Positions 12,311 through 25,138 of a stretch of 64,000 nt of DNA are shown piece by piece. The first letter of the stretch is position 1. Every line of letters begins with the position of its first letter. The stretch spans positions 2,419,676 to 2,483,675 of the forward strand of contig CM041104.1 in the NCBI GenBank assembly GCA_023079485.1, read 5' to 3'. The position numbers and the translations under genes were made by a program. A model generated the notes under the pieces. The model was not told the origin of the DNA. It did no database searches and saw only the letters and a list, made by a program, of their open reading frames with translations. This DNA comes from Archilochus colubris (taxonomy: Eukaryota; Chordata; Aves; Apodiformes; Trochilidae).

Positions 12311-15300
12311 AGGGGACTCAGCTCTGCTCCTCTTTGAATTTTATCTCAACATGGTTGTTTGTTCACTTGCACCAAGCCTTTTGCACTCCTGCTGCCTCTC
12401 CAGCACTTCCCACTTGTGCTGGCGACCATGTGTGGGGCTGTGAAAAACACAAAGAGCAAGAGTGAAAAGAAAAAGGAAAAGAAAGGAGGTAGGAGGAACT
12501 CCACACTTGCTGCTTGCCAGTATTCATGGCAACAGGAGGGTTGTGTGGAAGGGGGACCCCAGCAAAAGGACCAGGGCACAGAGCTGAATCAGGGGCTCAG
12601 ATGCAGAAGCCAAGTGTTTCAGCCAGAGGGAGAGCTGTGGGCTGGTGCACAAAGATGCTCAGTCATTACACAGCCAGACTCAAGCTTAACAAAATGATCC
12701 AAGCAGAAAACAAAAACTTGCACAGCCCCAGTGCTCCCCAGCTCACCTCCTGCACCGTTAGAGATGACCCTGGGAGAGGACACAGAGGTCTTGTGCTGTT
12801 AAAAAAATCATCCTCACAAGCAGCATTGGGTAACACTCATAGGGATGCAATCATCACTTGATCAGGAGCAGGGGATGTGGTAGGAGATTGTTCAGCTCTC
12901 ACTTTTGGTGTCCCTGCCCTAAGCCCTTTGCATTACTAGCCCAGCCAAACAGGGAGCAGAACCCTGGGCTGGATTAGTGCTCTAGGGCAGAACAATTTAA
13001 TAAAATAAAACAGAGCTTCTTTATGTCCTCCCCATGTGTAGGACAGAAGGTTTTTTTTCCAAGGAAATGGTTTGGTATTATTTATGACAAATTATCTGTG
13101 GGGAAAAAATATAATTTCCCAGTCAGCTTTCTTGCTGAATGCCTCTGCCTGGTAGGCAGCTGCCTGTCAACTTTTGCTAACATTGCTGGATCTAAAATTA
13201 TATTTATGGGATACTTTTTGCTGCTTGCCTGCAGTTCATAGGAGTTGTCCAACTAGATCTTAACAGTGGTTTCTCCTGTCTAATGTCCTTTCTTGATGGT
13301 CACCACAGCAAGATGCTTTGGAGGGCTGGCTCTGGTCTCCCCTTATTCCTCTCTATGCAGCTTCTCTTTTCTCTCCTGTGTCTTTCATTTTCTTACCTCT
13401 CCCTCATTTGACATTTTCTTCCTTTTTTCTGCCTTCTCTGCCTCCATTATGAAGTGATTCTCTCTTGGCCATCTCACAGTCCCCCACATCCATTTCTGCA
13501 CTGGTACTATAGGAAGCTCCACAGGACCTACATGGGAAACAGAGCCACTGATTCCAACCTCTGGATGGAGCACAGGATCCAGGGAACAGAAACGTGCAGG
13601 GCTCAGTAAAAATGGAAAATACTTGAGGTGTGCACAAGGACACCTCAAGCTAGTGCTGCTTGGCATAAATGTTTGAAGTCCCCATAGAAATCCCAAGGGC
13701 TGAGTAGACCACGGAGGTTATCAGACAACATGGCTCATTATATTGATATGTATACTTTAATTGCAGAGAAACAAATGTAATCCTTGTGACATCCTAAGTA
13801 TAACTTGTGCAAAGGCAATAACAGACCTGGGGCTGCAAGAGATTTTTTTTTTTTAAAGAACAGAGACTAAATGCACAAGCTGTCTTTCAACTTGATGTTT
13901 TCCAGATACTACTGGAGCTTAATGAATAAATAAGTACAAAATTAAAGGCTCATTATCCACCCCAAAAAAGTCCCTGTCATTTGTTAAACCTTTCAGAGGA
14001 AGCCAGGAACAGGGAGAAGTGCCCATTAGAAGGATAAACACATCACAGATCTGAATGTCAAATCAAATTGAGTAAAAATTAATTACCTTGGCACGTATTA
14101 GAAGAGAGAGGCTGGTGTCAGCAGAGCCTGTGTTTACCTGTTTGTACTTTCTGGGTAGCTCAAAAAGCACAAGGGGCTGTGTAGGAACTGATGTGTGCCA
14201 GGTGCAGTCCTCATTTTCATGGCAGAAACCTGTTTCTCATTTTGGAAACCACTTTTCTTCTGTCTGGAAGAAATTGTCTGGAAATGGGCTTCTCCCCAGT
14301 GCTAGATGCTCTGAGAACTGGGACTCCTGTGAACCTGGGGATTTATTAACCCAAAGGTGTCCCTGAAATTGCTGTGCAAATCATTTGAGGGGGGTTTTGA
14401 CCAGGCCCCCAGTGCCAGCTGGGTTATGGCCATAGCTCAGCCTACAAGCAATGCCCCGAAACTGAACTAGATGTAGCTGAGACTTAATCCCCTTAAATGC
14501 AATAATTTCTGCTCCCTCAAACTGGTGTTTTGGTGATGGATGGCTGGCAGTGAGAGCCAGCTTTCTGAAATCATTCTTTTTTTCTTCCCTCTCTGAAACA
14601 AGCTTTTTTTCTATTATTATACCAGCTGATAAAACAACTGTAATCAACTCTCTTCTGCTCCATAAAATAGTCACTGCTAATTACTAATTATTGGGAATAA
14701 GCTTCCTAGCCTATCTGGAAGCTGGGAGGTAACAGTAATCATTGCTTTTGGAAAAGCCACTATTCACTTGCAAGGAGTTACACAGAGCACACCAAGGAGG
14801 TTTTAATTCCTAGAAGCCCAGAAACCAAACTGTTTGAAAGAGAGGTTGACAGCTATTAATACCCACACACATTTTTACATGTGTTTGTAGATGTGACTGT
14901 TCATTGCAACTTGAAATTCAAGCCATTCCATCCCCTAGATGCTTCCTGGCCATTTGCACACAAACCCACTACGTGTGTGTAGACAATCACAGTAATTGTG
15001 TGGGCAAAGAGTTGCTGCCTTGTGGTTTCCACATGCAAAAGTAGATCTGGGCACTAGGAAGTGTTAGCAAGCAGAATATAAACTCACTGGGAAGTGATGT
15101 TCATTCCATGTTCATTCCATGTTCTGGGAATGAGATGTTTCCTCTTTCTTTGCTGGGATTGTCCCTGTTTCTGAAGAGAGAGATTAATGAGGCTCAAACA
15201 AAAACGACCCAACCACAGCACAATCTTGTCTTTATGACTAGGAAAAGTCAATAATCTTTGTATAAAAACTACCCTCGGATGAAAACCAGCCAAATGGATA

Positions 15301-15863
15301 ATAATTCATCAAAAAGCCCTGCTAATGCAGTAAAAAGTATATTTAGCCATCAGGCCCAAGTGCAGGACAAGTCAGTATCTTCTGGGCAGTGCTGAGGGTA
15401 CCACACCAGGTCTGCAGAACTCCAGGGCCTCCCACATCTTCTCTCCCAGGTTGTCCTCAGGAATAGTGGAAACTGGGAAAGGTCAGGGAACACCTAACCA
15501 TCACACTCAGCTGAGACTTTTGTGCTCCTGAAAAGTCCCTTTCACAGGTACTTCCTAAGGAAGCCAAATATCTGGAAGTCCAAGAACTCACTTAGGATAG
15601 CAAGCCTACTTCTGCAGTCCCAAGAAGTTACAACCCCAGATGGATTTACCAAGTTCTTACCTAGATTAAGAGAAGTTTATGAGTAAGGATTGCTCCTGTT
15701 AGCAGTAGAGACCCACACAATGAGTATGCTTTGCCCATAGCTGAATCAGGACTTGTTTTTAGGGTGTTTCAGTGGCTGGATGCTTTTCCAAACTTAATTC
15801 AGGGAGATTTTCTTCAAAACCATTGTTGCTTATCCAGAATAAATTGCTGCTAAAAGGCTTGGC
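12311..15863. other. Non-coding unique DNA, no gene recognised
   Basis: About 3.5 kb with only short overlapping open frames. It has a T run near 13845-13854 and a small tandem 'ttcattccatg' doublet near 15100-15121. No domain, splice structure or RNA gene was recognised. Confidence 0.6.
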
Positions 15864-16368
15864 CCTTCCTTCCTTCCTTCCTTCCTTCCTTCCTTCCTTC
15901 CTTCCTTCCTTCCTTCCTTCCTTCCTTCCTTCCTTCCTTCCTTCCTTCCTTCCTTCCTTCCTTCCTTCCTTCCTTCCTTCCTTCCTTCCTTCCTTCCTTC
16001 CTTCCTTCCTTCCTTCCTTCCTTCCTTCCTTCCTTCCTTCCTTCCTTCCTTCCTTCCTTCCTTCCTTCCTTCCTTCCTTCCTTCCTTCCTTCCCCTTCCT
16101 TCCTTCCTTCCTTCCTTCCTTCCTTCCTTCCTTCCTTCCTTCCTTCCTTCCTTCCTTCCTTCCTTCCTTCCTTCCTTCCTTCCTTCCTTCCTTCCTTCCT
16201 TCCTTCCTTCCTTCCTTCCTTCCTTCCTTCCTTCCTTCCTTCCTTCCTTCCTTCCTTCCTTCCTTCCTTCCTTCCTTCCTTCCTTCCTTCCTTCCTTCCT
16301 TCCTTCCTTCCTTCCTTCCTTCCTTCCTTCCTTCCTTCCTTCCTTCCTTCCTTCCTTCCTTCCTTCCT
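15864..16368. repeat. (CCTT)n tetranucleotide microsatellite, 505 bp
   Basis: About 126 head-to-tail copies of CCTT (AAGG on the other strand), interrupted only near 16092-16097 where one TT is missing and the phase shifts by two bases. The plus strand is pure pyrimidine and the minus strand pure purine throughout, a classic triplex (H-DNA) forming geometry. Because a 4-base unit has no stop in any phase, long LPSF-type and KEGR-type frames appear on the two strands. They are artefacts, not genes. Near-perfect purity suggests recent expansion. Copy number in an assembly of such a tract is uncertain. Confidence 0.98.
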
Positions 16369-17374
16369 AGCTCTGCTGACCACCATCATTTTGGGTTTTT
16401 CTTACCTTAGGTATATAGCCTTCCCTTCTCTGGCCAACCTTCCTTTCCACCCTTCATTTAAACCCTCTGGAAAAGAAGCCCTTTTCTTTCCACACTTATA
16501 TTAAGTAGTACATAACACTATTTCTCTTTAATTTTCATAATTTTGCAAACACATTTAAAAACCCCACCCTCTTCACAAGTTGTAACTGTCTGAAAGGACT
16601 CTGAGCATTGTCTGGGAGTTTTTTTCCTCTTTATTGCATCTATAAAGTATTATATGATACTAACCAAGGTGCAAGTAACCCACTTTAAAAATGCAGTCTG
16701 CTCTATAAACTTACAGCCCCATTAATTCTACTACTTAAATCTCCCAGAGGAGAGACAGAAAATGTTCATTACAAGCAAAAAAATGGGAAAATCCATCACT
16801 TTTAATTTGTGGGAACTAAGAGAAACTATGGATAAGTCTTAAATATGAAAAGTGAGATATGGAAGAGGGTGTCATCAGTGGTGAAGGGCATTTACTCCCA
16901 TTCAACTTTCTATTACATGGAAAAATAAACCTGTAGCTCTTTTTTTTTGTGGTGAGCTGTGAATAGCAGTGGATGCAAAGAAGCAACAGCACTGAGCTGG
17001 ACTCAAACTCCCTCTTTATACAAAGGCTTTTTTCCAATAATTGGGATAATTTGTCAAAGCAGAAATTTTGTACAAAAATGGAGCTCCAGGAGGAAGTTAT
17101 TCATAGGGGATTTTTGAAATTTCCCAAACATTTGTTCTGTAGAAGTAGAAAAATAATATATTAAAAAAAAATTTGGTTTTTTTTTTTCAGATATGCTTAT
17201 TTTTATTTGGCTCCAAAAAATAAAACTAGCATATGTTTTACAAAGTTTTTTAAAGGCTTAAATAATGCAACAATGAAGAGCATGATACCGTTTTTTAGCT
17301 TAGAGGAAGTGCTCCTGTATATAGTTCCATTAACTCTTTCCCTGCCAAGAAAAACCCCTCAAATCTCTAACCAT
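16369..17374. other. Non-coding unique DNA, no gene recognised
   Basis: AT-rich unique sequence between the microsatellite and the CR1 copy. A run of A (about 17162-17170) is followed by a T tract ending in CAG (to about 17190). This resembles a splice acceptor but opens into no credible exon. Confidence 0.6.
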
Positions 17375-18485
17375 ATTCATAGAATCATAGAATTGGATGG
17401 GTTGGAAGGGACCTCAGAGATCATCGAGTCCAACCCTTTTACCACCGTTGCGGTTGCTAGACCATGGCACTGAGTGCCACATCCAGGCTCTTTTTAAATA
17501 TCTCCAGGGACGGAGAATCCACTCCTTCCCTGGGCAGCCCATTCCAATGCCTGATCACCCTCTCCGTGAAGAAATTCTTTCTAATATCTAACCTAAACCT
17601 CCCCTGGCACAACTTAAGACCCTGCCCTCTTGTCTTGTTGAAGGTCGTCTGGCAAAAGAGACCAACGTCCACCCGGTTACAACCTTCTTTCAGGGAGTTG
17701 TAGAGAGTGATGAGGTCTCCCCTGAGCCTCCTCTTCTCCAGGCTGAACAGCCCCAGCTCTCTCAGCCTCTCCTCATAGGGTCTGTGCTCGAGTCCCTTCA
17801 CCAGCCTGGTTGCCCTCCTTTGGACCTGCTCCAGGACCTCGATATTCTTCCTGAAATGAGGGGTCCAGAACTGGACACAGGACTCAAGCTGTGGCCTCAC
17901 CAGCAGCTGAGAGTACAGGGGCAGAATCACTTCCTTGGACCTGCTGGCGATGCTGTTCTGGATACAGGCCAGGATGCCATTGGCCTTCTTGGCCACCTGG
18001 GCACACTGCTGGCTCATGTTCAGCTTCTTGTCAATCCAGACTCCCAGGTCCCTTTCTGCCACTCTGTGCCCAGCCTGGAGCTCCCCATGGGGTTGTTGTG
18101 GCCAAAGTGCAGGACCCGGCACTTGGAATGTTGAACCTCATCCCATTGGGATCAGCCCAACTCTCCAGTCTGTCCAGGTCCCTCTGCAGAGCCCTCCTGC
18201 CTTCCAGCTGATCCACACTCCCCCCCAGCTTTGTGTCGTCTGCGAATTTGCTGATGATGGACTCAATCCCCTCATCTAAATCATCACTAAAGATATTGAA
18301 CAGAACTGGGCCCAACACTGATCCCTGGGGGACACCACTAGTGACCGGCCGCCAACTGGATCAGCCCCGTTCAGCACCACTCTCTGGGCCCGGCCCTCCA
18401 GCCAGTTCCTAACCCAGCACAGGGTGCTCCTGTCCAAGCCACGGGCTGATAGTTTTTTCAGGAGAATGCTGTGGGAGACGGCATC
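17375..18485 (-). mobile_element. 5'-truncated CR1 LINE with reverse-transcriptase remnants
   Basis: This is the longest CR1 copy in the window, about 1.1 kb, read on the minus strand. Its 3' end (plus-strand left edge) has two copies of the octamer tail (attcatag / aatcatag). ORF2 remnants follow. The frame covering about 18318-18031 carries the reverse-transcriptase catalytic box FADD (18246-18235). A second frame, about 18122-17457, holds the conserved C-terminal region with [14 protein letters not shown] and [16 protein letters not shown]. The two are joined by a frameshift near 18080-18140, and another indel lies near 18350, so no functional protein is made. Homology ends at about 18485, a typical 5' truncation. 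The sequence is very close to the copy at 63319-64000, identical over a stretch of about 59 bases, so both belong to one relatively young subfamily. Confidence 0.95.
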
Positions 18486-18534
18486 TACATGATTCTACAT
18501 GATTCTGACCCGAAACATATTTTCTTCCACAGTA

Positions 18535-18594
18535 TTTTTTAGTTTTAGTTTTAGTTTTTAGTTTTTAGTTTTAGTTTTAGTTTTTTTAGTTTTC
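18535..18594 (+). repeat. (AGTTTT)n degenerate simple repeat
   Basis: About nine copies of AGTTTT/AGTTTTT. The unit is not the vertebrate telomere unit TTAGGG. The tract lies about 50 bp beyond the CR1 5' truncation point, with a 10-bp doublet 'ctacatgatt' (18485-18504) in between. Confidence 0.85.
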
Positions 18595-21500
18595 CCTTTG
18601 GATACTTACAGTACCTCTAGATCAGCTCATGCCAAAGCCAACATCTCATGAAGACTTTAGTTTGAAAGTGGAGGTGAAATCCATCTCACTTGAAGAGTGG
18701 GACCAGGGTCACTAAGGTCCAATTTCCAGGTACCAGTTCCCATCAGAGATGAAACCTGAAGTCATTCACATCTCAAGCTTTACTCTGCCAAAACTTCACC
18801 TGGAAACTTAATGAAATACCAAAACTCTCTCCAGCTGTAAAAACAACTCAGTCACTGATTTGTTATCTTTATTATTATTTATATCTTTATTATTTTTTAA
18901 TTTCTCCAGCCTGAGAGTGTCTGTGGAACTGAGCCCAATAAGCAGAGATAGAACCCAAATTTATCCCTGTGGGGCACTAGGACCTAAGGCAGTATTTAAT
19001 TCCCTTGAGACTCTTAATTGAGAGAAGTGTCAGCAGAGAAAAGTTCCCCTTATTATGGGATGGCTAAAAGATCTCTGTCCTCTGCAAACACCTCAAATAA
19101 GCAAGGAAATGCTCCTCAAGCAGAGTATTATTCCCAGGTACTACAGAAGATCTCAGCTGGCAAATCTGACCAGCTCTTCATGCCAGTTCTTTCAGGCAAG
19201 TTGAAAGATGAGTTAGAGCTCAAATCTGGAGAAATCTCTTTGAAATCCTTCAAAACTTTCAACAAGTTCATTGTCACAAATTGACAAAGAGGAGTTAATC
19301 AAAAGTTTCAGGAGTGCTGCTTCTCAGCTCCTCAGGATTGTAGGGACATAGAAGAATGACCAGCTGGACAATATTTGTAATCCTGAGGCTCAAAAATCAC
19401 AACACAATAAATCTTGAGTTAAGAAAAAATGTCCAGAACTTAGCAACCCAATAATCATTATAATAATTAGCAGTGATCTTGTATAAAATGCTCTTTTTCA
19501 CTAGTAGATTTCTAAGTTCTTGACAAAGTGTGTCATGACAGACCTGGTCAGTGTATTTTCATATAAAATGTTTTTCACAGGGAAATGATGTCTCAATAAA
19601 CCTGAGATGGCCCATTATGGGCTGCCCCTTCTTTCTGTACTGCTAACACACGGTGAAATGCCATACAAAAATAGGATGATTTAATAACATCTTTATTTTT
19701 TATCTGAGCCATAAATTGTATTTGAGATGAAAATTGCAGAAATAGGGCCTGGGGCGGGTCAGGGAGGAATTTATAGTTTACAATAGATCTTTTAAATAGC
19801 TGGGTGTTGCTCCAAACCAGAAGAAAACACTTCTTAAAATATTTGCCTCAATATTATCAGTCAACTATTTCAGCATCTCTTTGTAAACAGGGAGGGGCAA
19901 TATGAACCAAGCCCATGTCTCACAAGTCCTTGACCTCTGGGTCATCCAAGTTCACTGCCTGCTCAGACTGATGCCCTCAGTGCCCATTTACATCTGAAGG
20001 TACCTTGTAGGGCAGTGCCCCTTGACAAGTTGCCCTTGCATCCTTCCAATTAGATATTGCAAAACTAAAGAGATATTGATGCCTGTTAATGAAATTAAAG
20101 GCTCTTAAAAGCCCTTTGTGCCCTAGGCTTATGCATTTGTAATTTACAGAGGGTCTGCTACACATTCAGTCTTTTGCCTTTCAGAAGCCAGCTCTGTGCT
20201 GAATGCTGCTGCATGTGTAGGGCACAGAGAGCTTTTCTTTCCTTCTTAAAAGACAGTTGTTAATCAGTGAGAGCAACCAGTTGCAAAATACCTTGAGCCA
20301 ACTGGATTAAAGTGATTATAGGATTATTAAATGGATTAAGTTCTATCGATAACTCCTTGTCAGCCAGAGGAGCTGAAGCCCTAATCAGTTAGAGAAAAAA
20401 GACCATGCCAGCCACCTCCATTTCTGGTTCACCTTGAACTTAGCTGTAACTTCTGCTTGTTTCAGTCATGTTTCTATAGCAACCAGGGTAATTGACATTA
20501 ATTACCATATTTTATCCGTGGTTATTTTGTGTTAATTTCATTTTTTAATTGATTCGAATGATAATGTGAGGTCATAGTAACACTCTGCTTTTCATAAGGT
20601 TTTGTGAGTATCAAGATGCATTCCCCCTTCCCTGCTACACCCACTCATGAAGTCCCATCTACCTGGGGGGTCCAAGGGCCCAGGGTTTGTTCAGCTGGGA
20701 GAGGAGAAGTCTTCAGGGAATCTGACAACAGCCCCTCGGTGCTTCTGAGGAGGTCATCAAGAAGATGGGCCATGCTCTTCACAGCAACAACTGGTGGGAA
20801 GATGAGACACAAAGTGTATAAATTGAAAAGTTCATTTCCTCTGGAGATAAGGAAAAAAAGTCTCCCCATGCAGCAGGGAAATACTGGGGCACCTTGCCTG
20901 GAGAGGCTGTGCAGTTTCTGTCCTTGGAAGTTTCCAATCCTCATCAGGATAAAGCAGTTGACTCCCTGTTCTGGCCTCTACCTGACCTTGCTTTAGGTAG
21001 GAAATTAAATTTGAGACCTCCTGAGGTCCCTTCCCACCTTAATTATCCTATGGCCCTGTGCTCCTGTAACCCTACAGTTATTCCTTTCTTTCTTTTGTTG
21101 TTTGGGTGTATGAAGAGATGAGCTTCATAAGAGAAACCAAGAGGGGAGAACAACTCAGAAAAGCAAGATATAAACTATTATACATAGTGTGTCTGCATTG
21201 AGCTTTCAGGGTATTTAGATAGAGTGTATTTAGTTTTGCTGCTCATCCCAAACATTAAGAAGAAACAGGTTCCTATGGTTCATGCAGCCATTCCCAAGAA
21301 AATTGCCACCCTAGCATGGAGCATTTTTGGAGCTCAAGCTTTCTCTTGCCATAGTCTCAGAGAGCACATTAGATTTACTTGTAAGTCTTCATGAGTATTT
21401 TCAGAGCCCCAGAGATAAGACTCCCTGTATAACTGTATGGATCTGTGAGGCTTCTGGAGACAGTTCCTCTGAATCACAACCCCCCCAACCCTATAAGAAG

Positions 21501-24500
21501 GAGGGAGAGGAAGGCAGAGGAAGGAGAGGTCTAACTGAGGCTGCAACCAAACAGTGTCCTGGAGTTATTTTCTTACCCTCAGCCTTGCTTGCAACTTCTT
21601 TCCTCTTTGATTGCTGTGCCTGATGATGGCCTTGATAATGGCACATGAGGAGGAGGCAACAAGCCCATAAATTGCACCGTGGTCTCTTCAAAGGATCAAC
21701 ATCCCCAGCTGTAAAACCAGGCAGCAGAAATGAGAGGAGCAGATCTGGCTGATGGGTGCCAGAAGAGATGAATGTGACATGGGATAATGTACTGCACAGA
21801 ACTTCTGAAGAGCTTCCCTTAATGAACAAATATGACTATTAAAAAACATACATTTCATAATAGGAATTCAGTGCTGCAGTCAGATTCTGCAGTGCCTGAG
21901 TGATGGTCTATTAACTCAGACATTGCTGCATAAAGAGCACTTGCAGTCTTTGGCCTTACACTTAATAACTCACTAAGCATGAATGGGTTCAGTAATTCAT
22001 TCTTTGTCTTGTGTGGCTGCTCAAAAACCTCATTGGGTTGAAATTTATGGCTTGTTCTTGCACGACTGCGAGCACCTTCTGTCTCTTTAGCTGTGCACAG
22101 ACAGGCTGTCACGTTTATGTTAGCCTTTTGTAACAATTTGCACCCCAAACATCCACTTTGGTCCTCACTGAGTTTTAGGCTACCCTCTTCTTTCTGTGTC
22201 TTATATCATAAAGTTCACTGCTTGGGTGATGGGGGAGCTGGAGAAGAAGCAAGTCAGGATCCAACAATGAGAAGTATACCTGAAGCAACTAAAGGGAACA
22301 GAGGATGCATGTCAGAGAGAATTATTAGAAGTTTCCTCACTTCATGGTTTTTAATGGACTGTTTCTGGAGTCAGTGAAAGTGGCAGTCCCTGGGCTGGGG
22401 GATAGCAATGCCTCCTCTCAGTTTGGAAGTTGTGCTCTCCAGCAAAGTGAGGCCAGACATTTCTCATGACTGTAAAACCAAATCATGAAGGGAGGGAAAC
22501 AAAACCTTAAAAAACAATCAAACAGATGAAAAACCTCCCTCCATGACTTAATTGATATGCAAGGTTATGCAAACTAACAGGGTGACTGAGGGCAGGACAG
22601 AAACAATAAATACTTGGTATTTTATAAACTGGGGTCACCCCCCTCTGTGAGGGGACAGCACTGAAGGGTGGAGAAGGATCTGCTTAATTTCTCAGCACTT
22701 CCAGCTAAAGTGAAGTCTTTCCTGGTGAACCATGCTGCCCTTGAAAAGCTGGAGGAGCTACAAGAAGAAACACAGAGCAGTAAACAGCCAGCAGGTTCTG
22801 TACTGATGCTGGTGCATCGCGCATCCGGCGTTGTCACTCGGTGCTGGAACACCACAGCCCTGGCTCTGAGCAGATGTAGGCAGACAATAAGTGACTCTTG
22901 AGGGAAAACTTGAGATCCCCCAGTATAAACATAAGGCAATTAACTTAGTCTGTGATTTTTCTTGTGCTGTCCTCTTTATTCTTTAAAGATGGGAATGCGG
23001 AGCGGAGTGACAGACTCTTCCTTCCTGCTCCACATCCTATTGCTCTCTCCTTGCAGTAATCTCTAAAATTGCCATTTTCAAAGAGACTAAGGAAGTGTGA
23101 GTCCCAAAAGGGACAGAAACATCCAGTCCCATTGGGATATCCCAGACTAGACTATCTTTGAACATGAAAGTACAGAGCATCTCAAACCTGCGAGGCAGAG
23201 ATGTGTTGGATGCCCAGAAACAGAGAAGGAGGGGGGTGATTTATTCAAGGTCATTGACAATGTCAGATGCAAAGCTGGGAAACAGCACTTGTATCATCAA
23301 CCTCCTTGTCAGGATTTCAGTCACTGAAATATCTTTACCTCACAACCACAGAGGCTGATTCTTCACTCACCCAAGCTGGGTATAAATCAGGAGCAGTACT
23401 ACACAAGTCCCCAGTGTCACTTCATGAGAGAGAGGAGAGTTGAGGAGTATCTAATGCTGAGATGCACCAGGGATTGCAGCAGGAGTCAGATGCTTAAATG
23501 CCTTTGTGAATTGAGGCTTGAGTGTCTTCGTTCATTAATGAAGCAAAGGGGGAAAAAAAAATGTAAAGAAGTAGCTGTAATTAGAGGAAAGGAATGCCAG
23601 AAACTAGCTGCATGAATAGTCTCTCATATTGAAAACTATTGGCTTCAAGCTCACTGGTGCTCACGGGTATGAAGGAGAGTTTTGTTCATCAGTGCGTGCA
23701 GGAGTGTTCTGTAAGTGTGAGAACCATCATACCCAGTCCTGCTGCCATTTGGAGGGTGAACATCTCAAACTGGAAACCAGGAGTGGCAAGCCAAGTGTCA
23801 GTCCCTACGGGAGAACATGTTCACTGGCAGCATCCACTGCAAGGCTGACCCTGCCATGGCAGGGAACTCCATCCAACACACATGACTAATCTCAAGCTCT
23901 TAACATTTTTCCTGTTGTCTAATGTTTTGTCTAATTTTAACATTAAGTCTAAATGTTAAGGACTCACATTCAGCCCACAAGATGTTAATAACCTGCGAGG
24001 GGATAATTGGTGCAATGCTGAGCAACCAGGAAAGAAAGTGACACCTTTGAAAAGTTTATGGATGGGAGGAGAGACCACAACTATTGGAACTGGCATCTCC
24101 TGGGCTTCCTGGGGAATTATTTTCAGCATGATGCTAGTGGGCTACAGACCCTCTAACCACCTCAAAACCAGTCTTACTAGTTGTTGTTGAATGAAATCCT
24201 ACCAGGTGACTCCTAACCAGTTTTGCCTGTTTGGAAAAACCATAATGAAGTACCTTGTGGGCCAAACAATCTGTAACTGCAGCCCACCAGTACCACCAGT
24301 AGGTTCCCTCTGTTTGCTCTGGGAGGGCCATGTTTACACACAGACATCAGTACTGATAAGCTGAAGTTTTCTGGCAGTTCTGGTGAGATGGGTGGAAAGC
24401 ATCAGGTACTCATCAGGCAAGAGCTTTACAGAGTGCAACAGATGTAGGAGCAGGATGATTTATTTGCCCTCAACACATAAACCAGTAACTTATTGTTATT

Positions 24501-24993
24501 TGGGCATGTGGCAGCAGCACTGTGAGATGGGCTGAGACAATGTTTTTAATAGATATTTGCAATGTTTAGGAAGCTGGCAGCACTGGAATTATTTGTAAAG
24601 GTACAGTGATCTTGGGGACATAATCTGATGGGGATTTAACCGATGTGACAAAGATCCTCACAGAAACTGCAAGTTTTAAATCAAATGCCTTCAGTTACAA
24701 ACCAGCAGGTTTCAGGAAGAGTCCTTTGGAGAAATCCCCAGGCTGACCCTGGCCCTGCCAGCTGGAAACCTCATTTTGCCAGACAAGGGCGCCCAGCAAG
24801 AACACAGCTCTGGTGCTCACTGGGCAGAGCTGGGGTGGGGAATAACTTTTCTTCAAAGTCCAGCTGGACTTCCAAAAACCCCAGCCCTTTGTACATGGAA
24901 CAGGAGCAGCACTGCACAGTGGCAAAAGATCTCTAGGAACAATTTCTTTAAATTTAGCTTGATTATTTAATTTGATCTTTGAATCTAGTAGTA
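18595..24993. other. Non-coding unique DNA, no gene recognised
   Basis: About 6.4 kb of unique sequence. Open frames, for example 19018-19284 plus (88 codons), lack good splice sites or recognisable domains. An A/T-rich stretch near 20480-20575 with several TAAT cores could be regulatory but is unsupported. A small CpG-containing patch lies at about 22817-22845. No RNA gene was recognised. Confidence 0.6.
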
Positions 24994-24999
24994 ACCAAT
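24994..24999. repeat. Target-site duplication, left copy
   Basis: The hexamer accaat directly precedes the LTR and recurs at 25264-25269 directly after it. A 6-bp duplication is the size known for avian leukosis/sarcoma-type integrases. Confidence 0.85.
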
Positions 25000-25109
25000 T
25001 GTTGCCTTCGGTGAGGCTTGGCGACCTGGTTCAAGGACAACTCAACAACCACCCTTGGTTGTATGGACCATCAGCACACAGACATCAATATGATGGATGG
25101 CAAATGGCG

Positions 25110-25115
25110 TTTATT
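25110..25115 (-). terminator. LTR polyadenylation signal AATAAA
   Basis: Minus-strand AATAAA about 17 bases after the TATA box. This compact U3/R arrangement is known from avian leukosis/sarcoma LTRs. It would end transcripts reading leftwards. Confidence 0.7.
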
Positions 25116-25131
25116 CTTTGGAAACACCTTG

Positions 25132-25138
25132 TTTTATA
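25132..25138 (-). promoter_or_regulatory. LTR TATA box
   Basis: Minus-strand TATAAAA in the U3 part of the LTR. A CCAAT box lies about 55 bases upstream (25196-25192), and a TGACGCAA element of CRE or C/EBP type lies at 25176-25169. The spacing is that of a retroviral promoter directing transcription leftwards. Confidence 0.75.

Noticed and set aside
15772..16410. 212-codon LPSF-repeat frame (plus) and 179-codon KEGR-repeat frame (minus)
   Set aside because: Both are translations of the CCTT microsatellite, which has no stop in any phase.
17457..18318. Minus-strand frames of 221 and 95 codons as host genes
   Set aside because: They are the broken reverse-transcriptase reading frame of a CR1 LINE, shown by FADD and the conserved C-terminal blocks.
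18535..18594. Interstitial telomere repeat
   Set aside because: The unit is AGTTTT, not TTAGGG.
19018..19284. 88-codon plus frame with protein-like composition
   Set aside because: A stop lies directly upstream, the acceptor is poor and no family was recognised.
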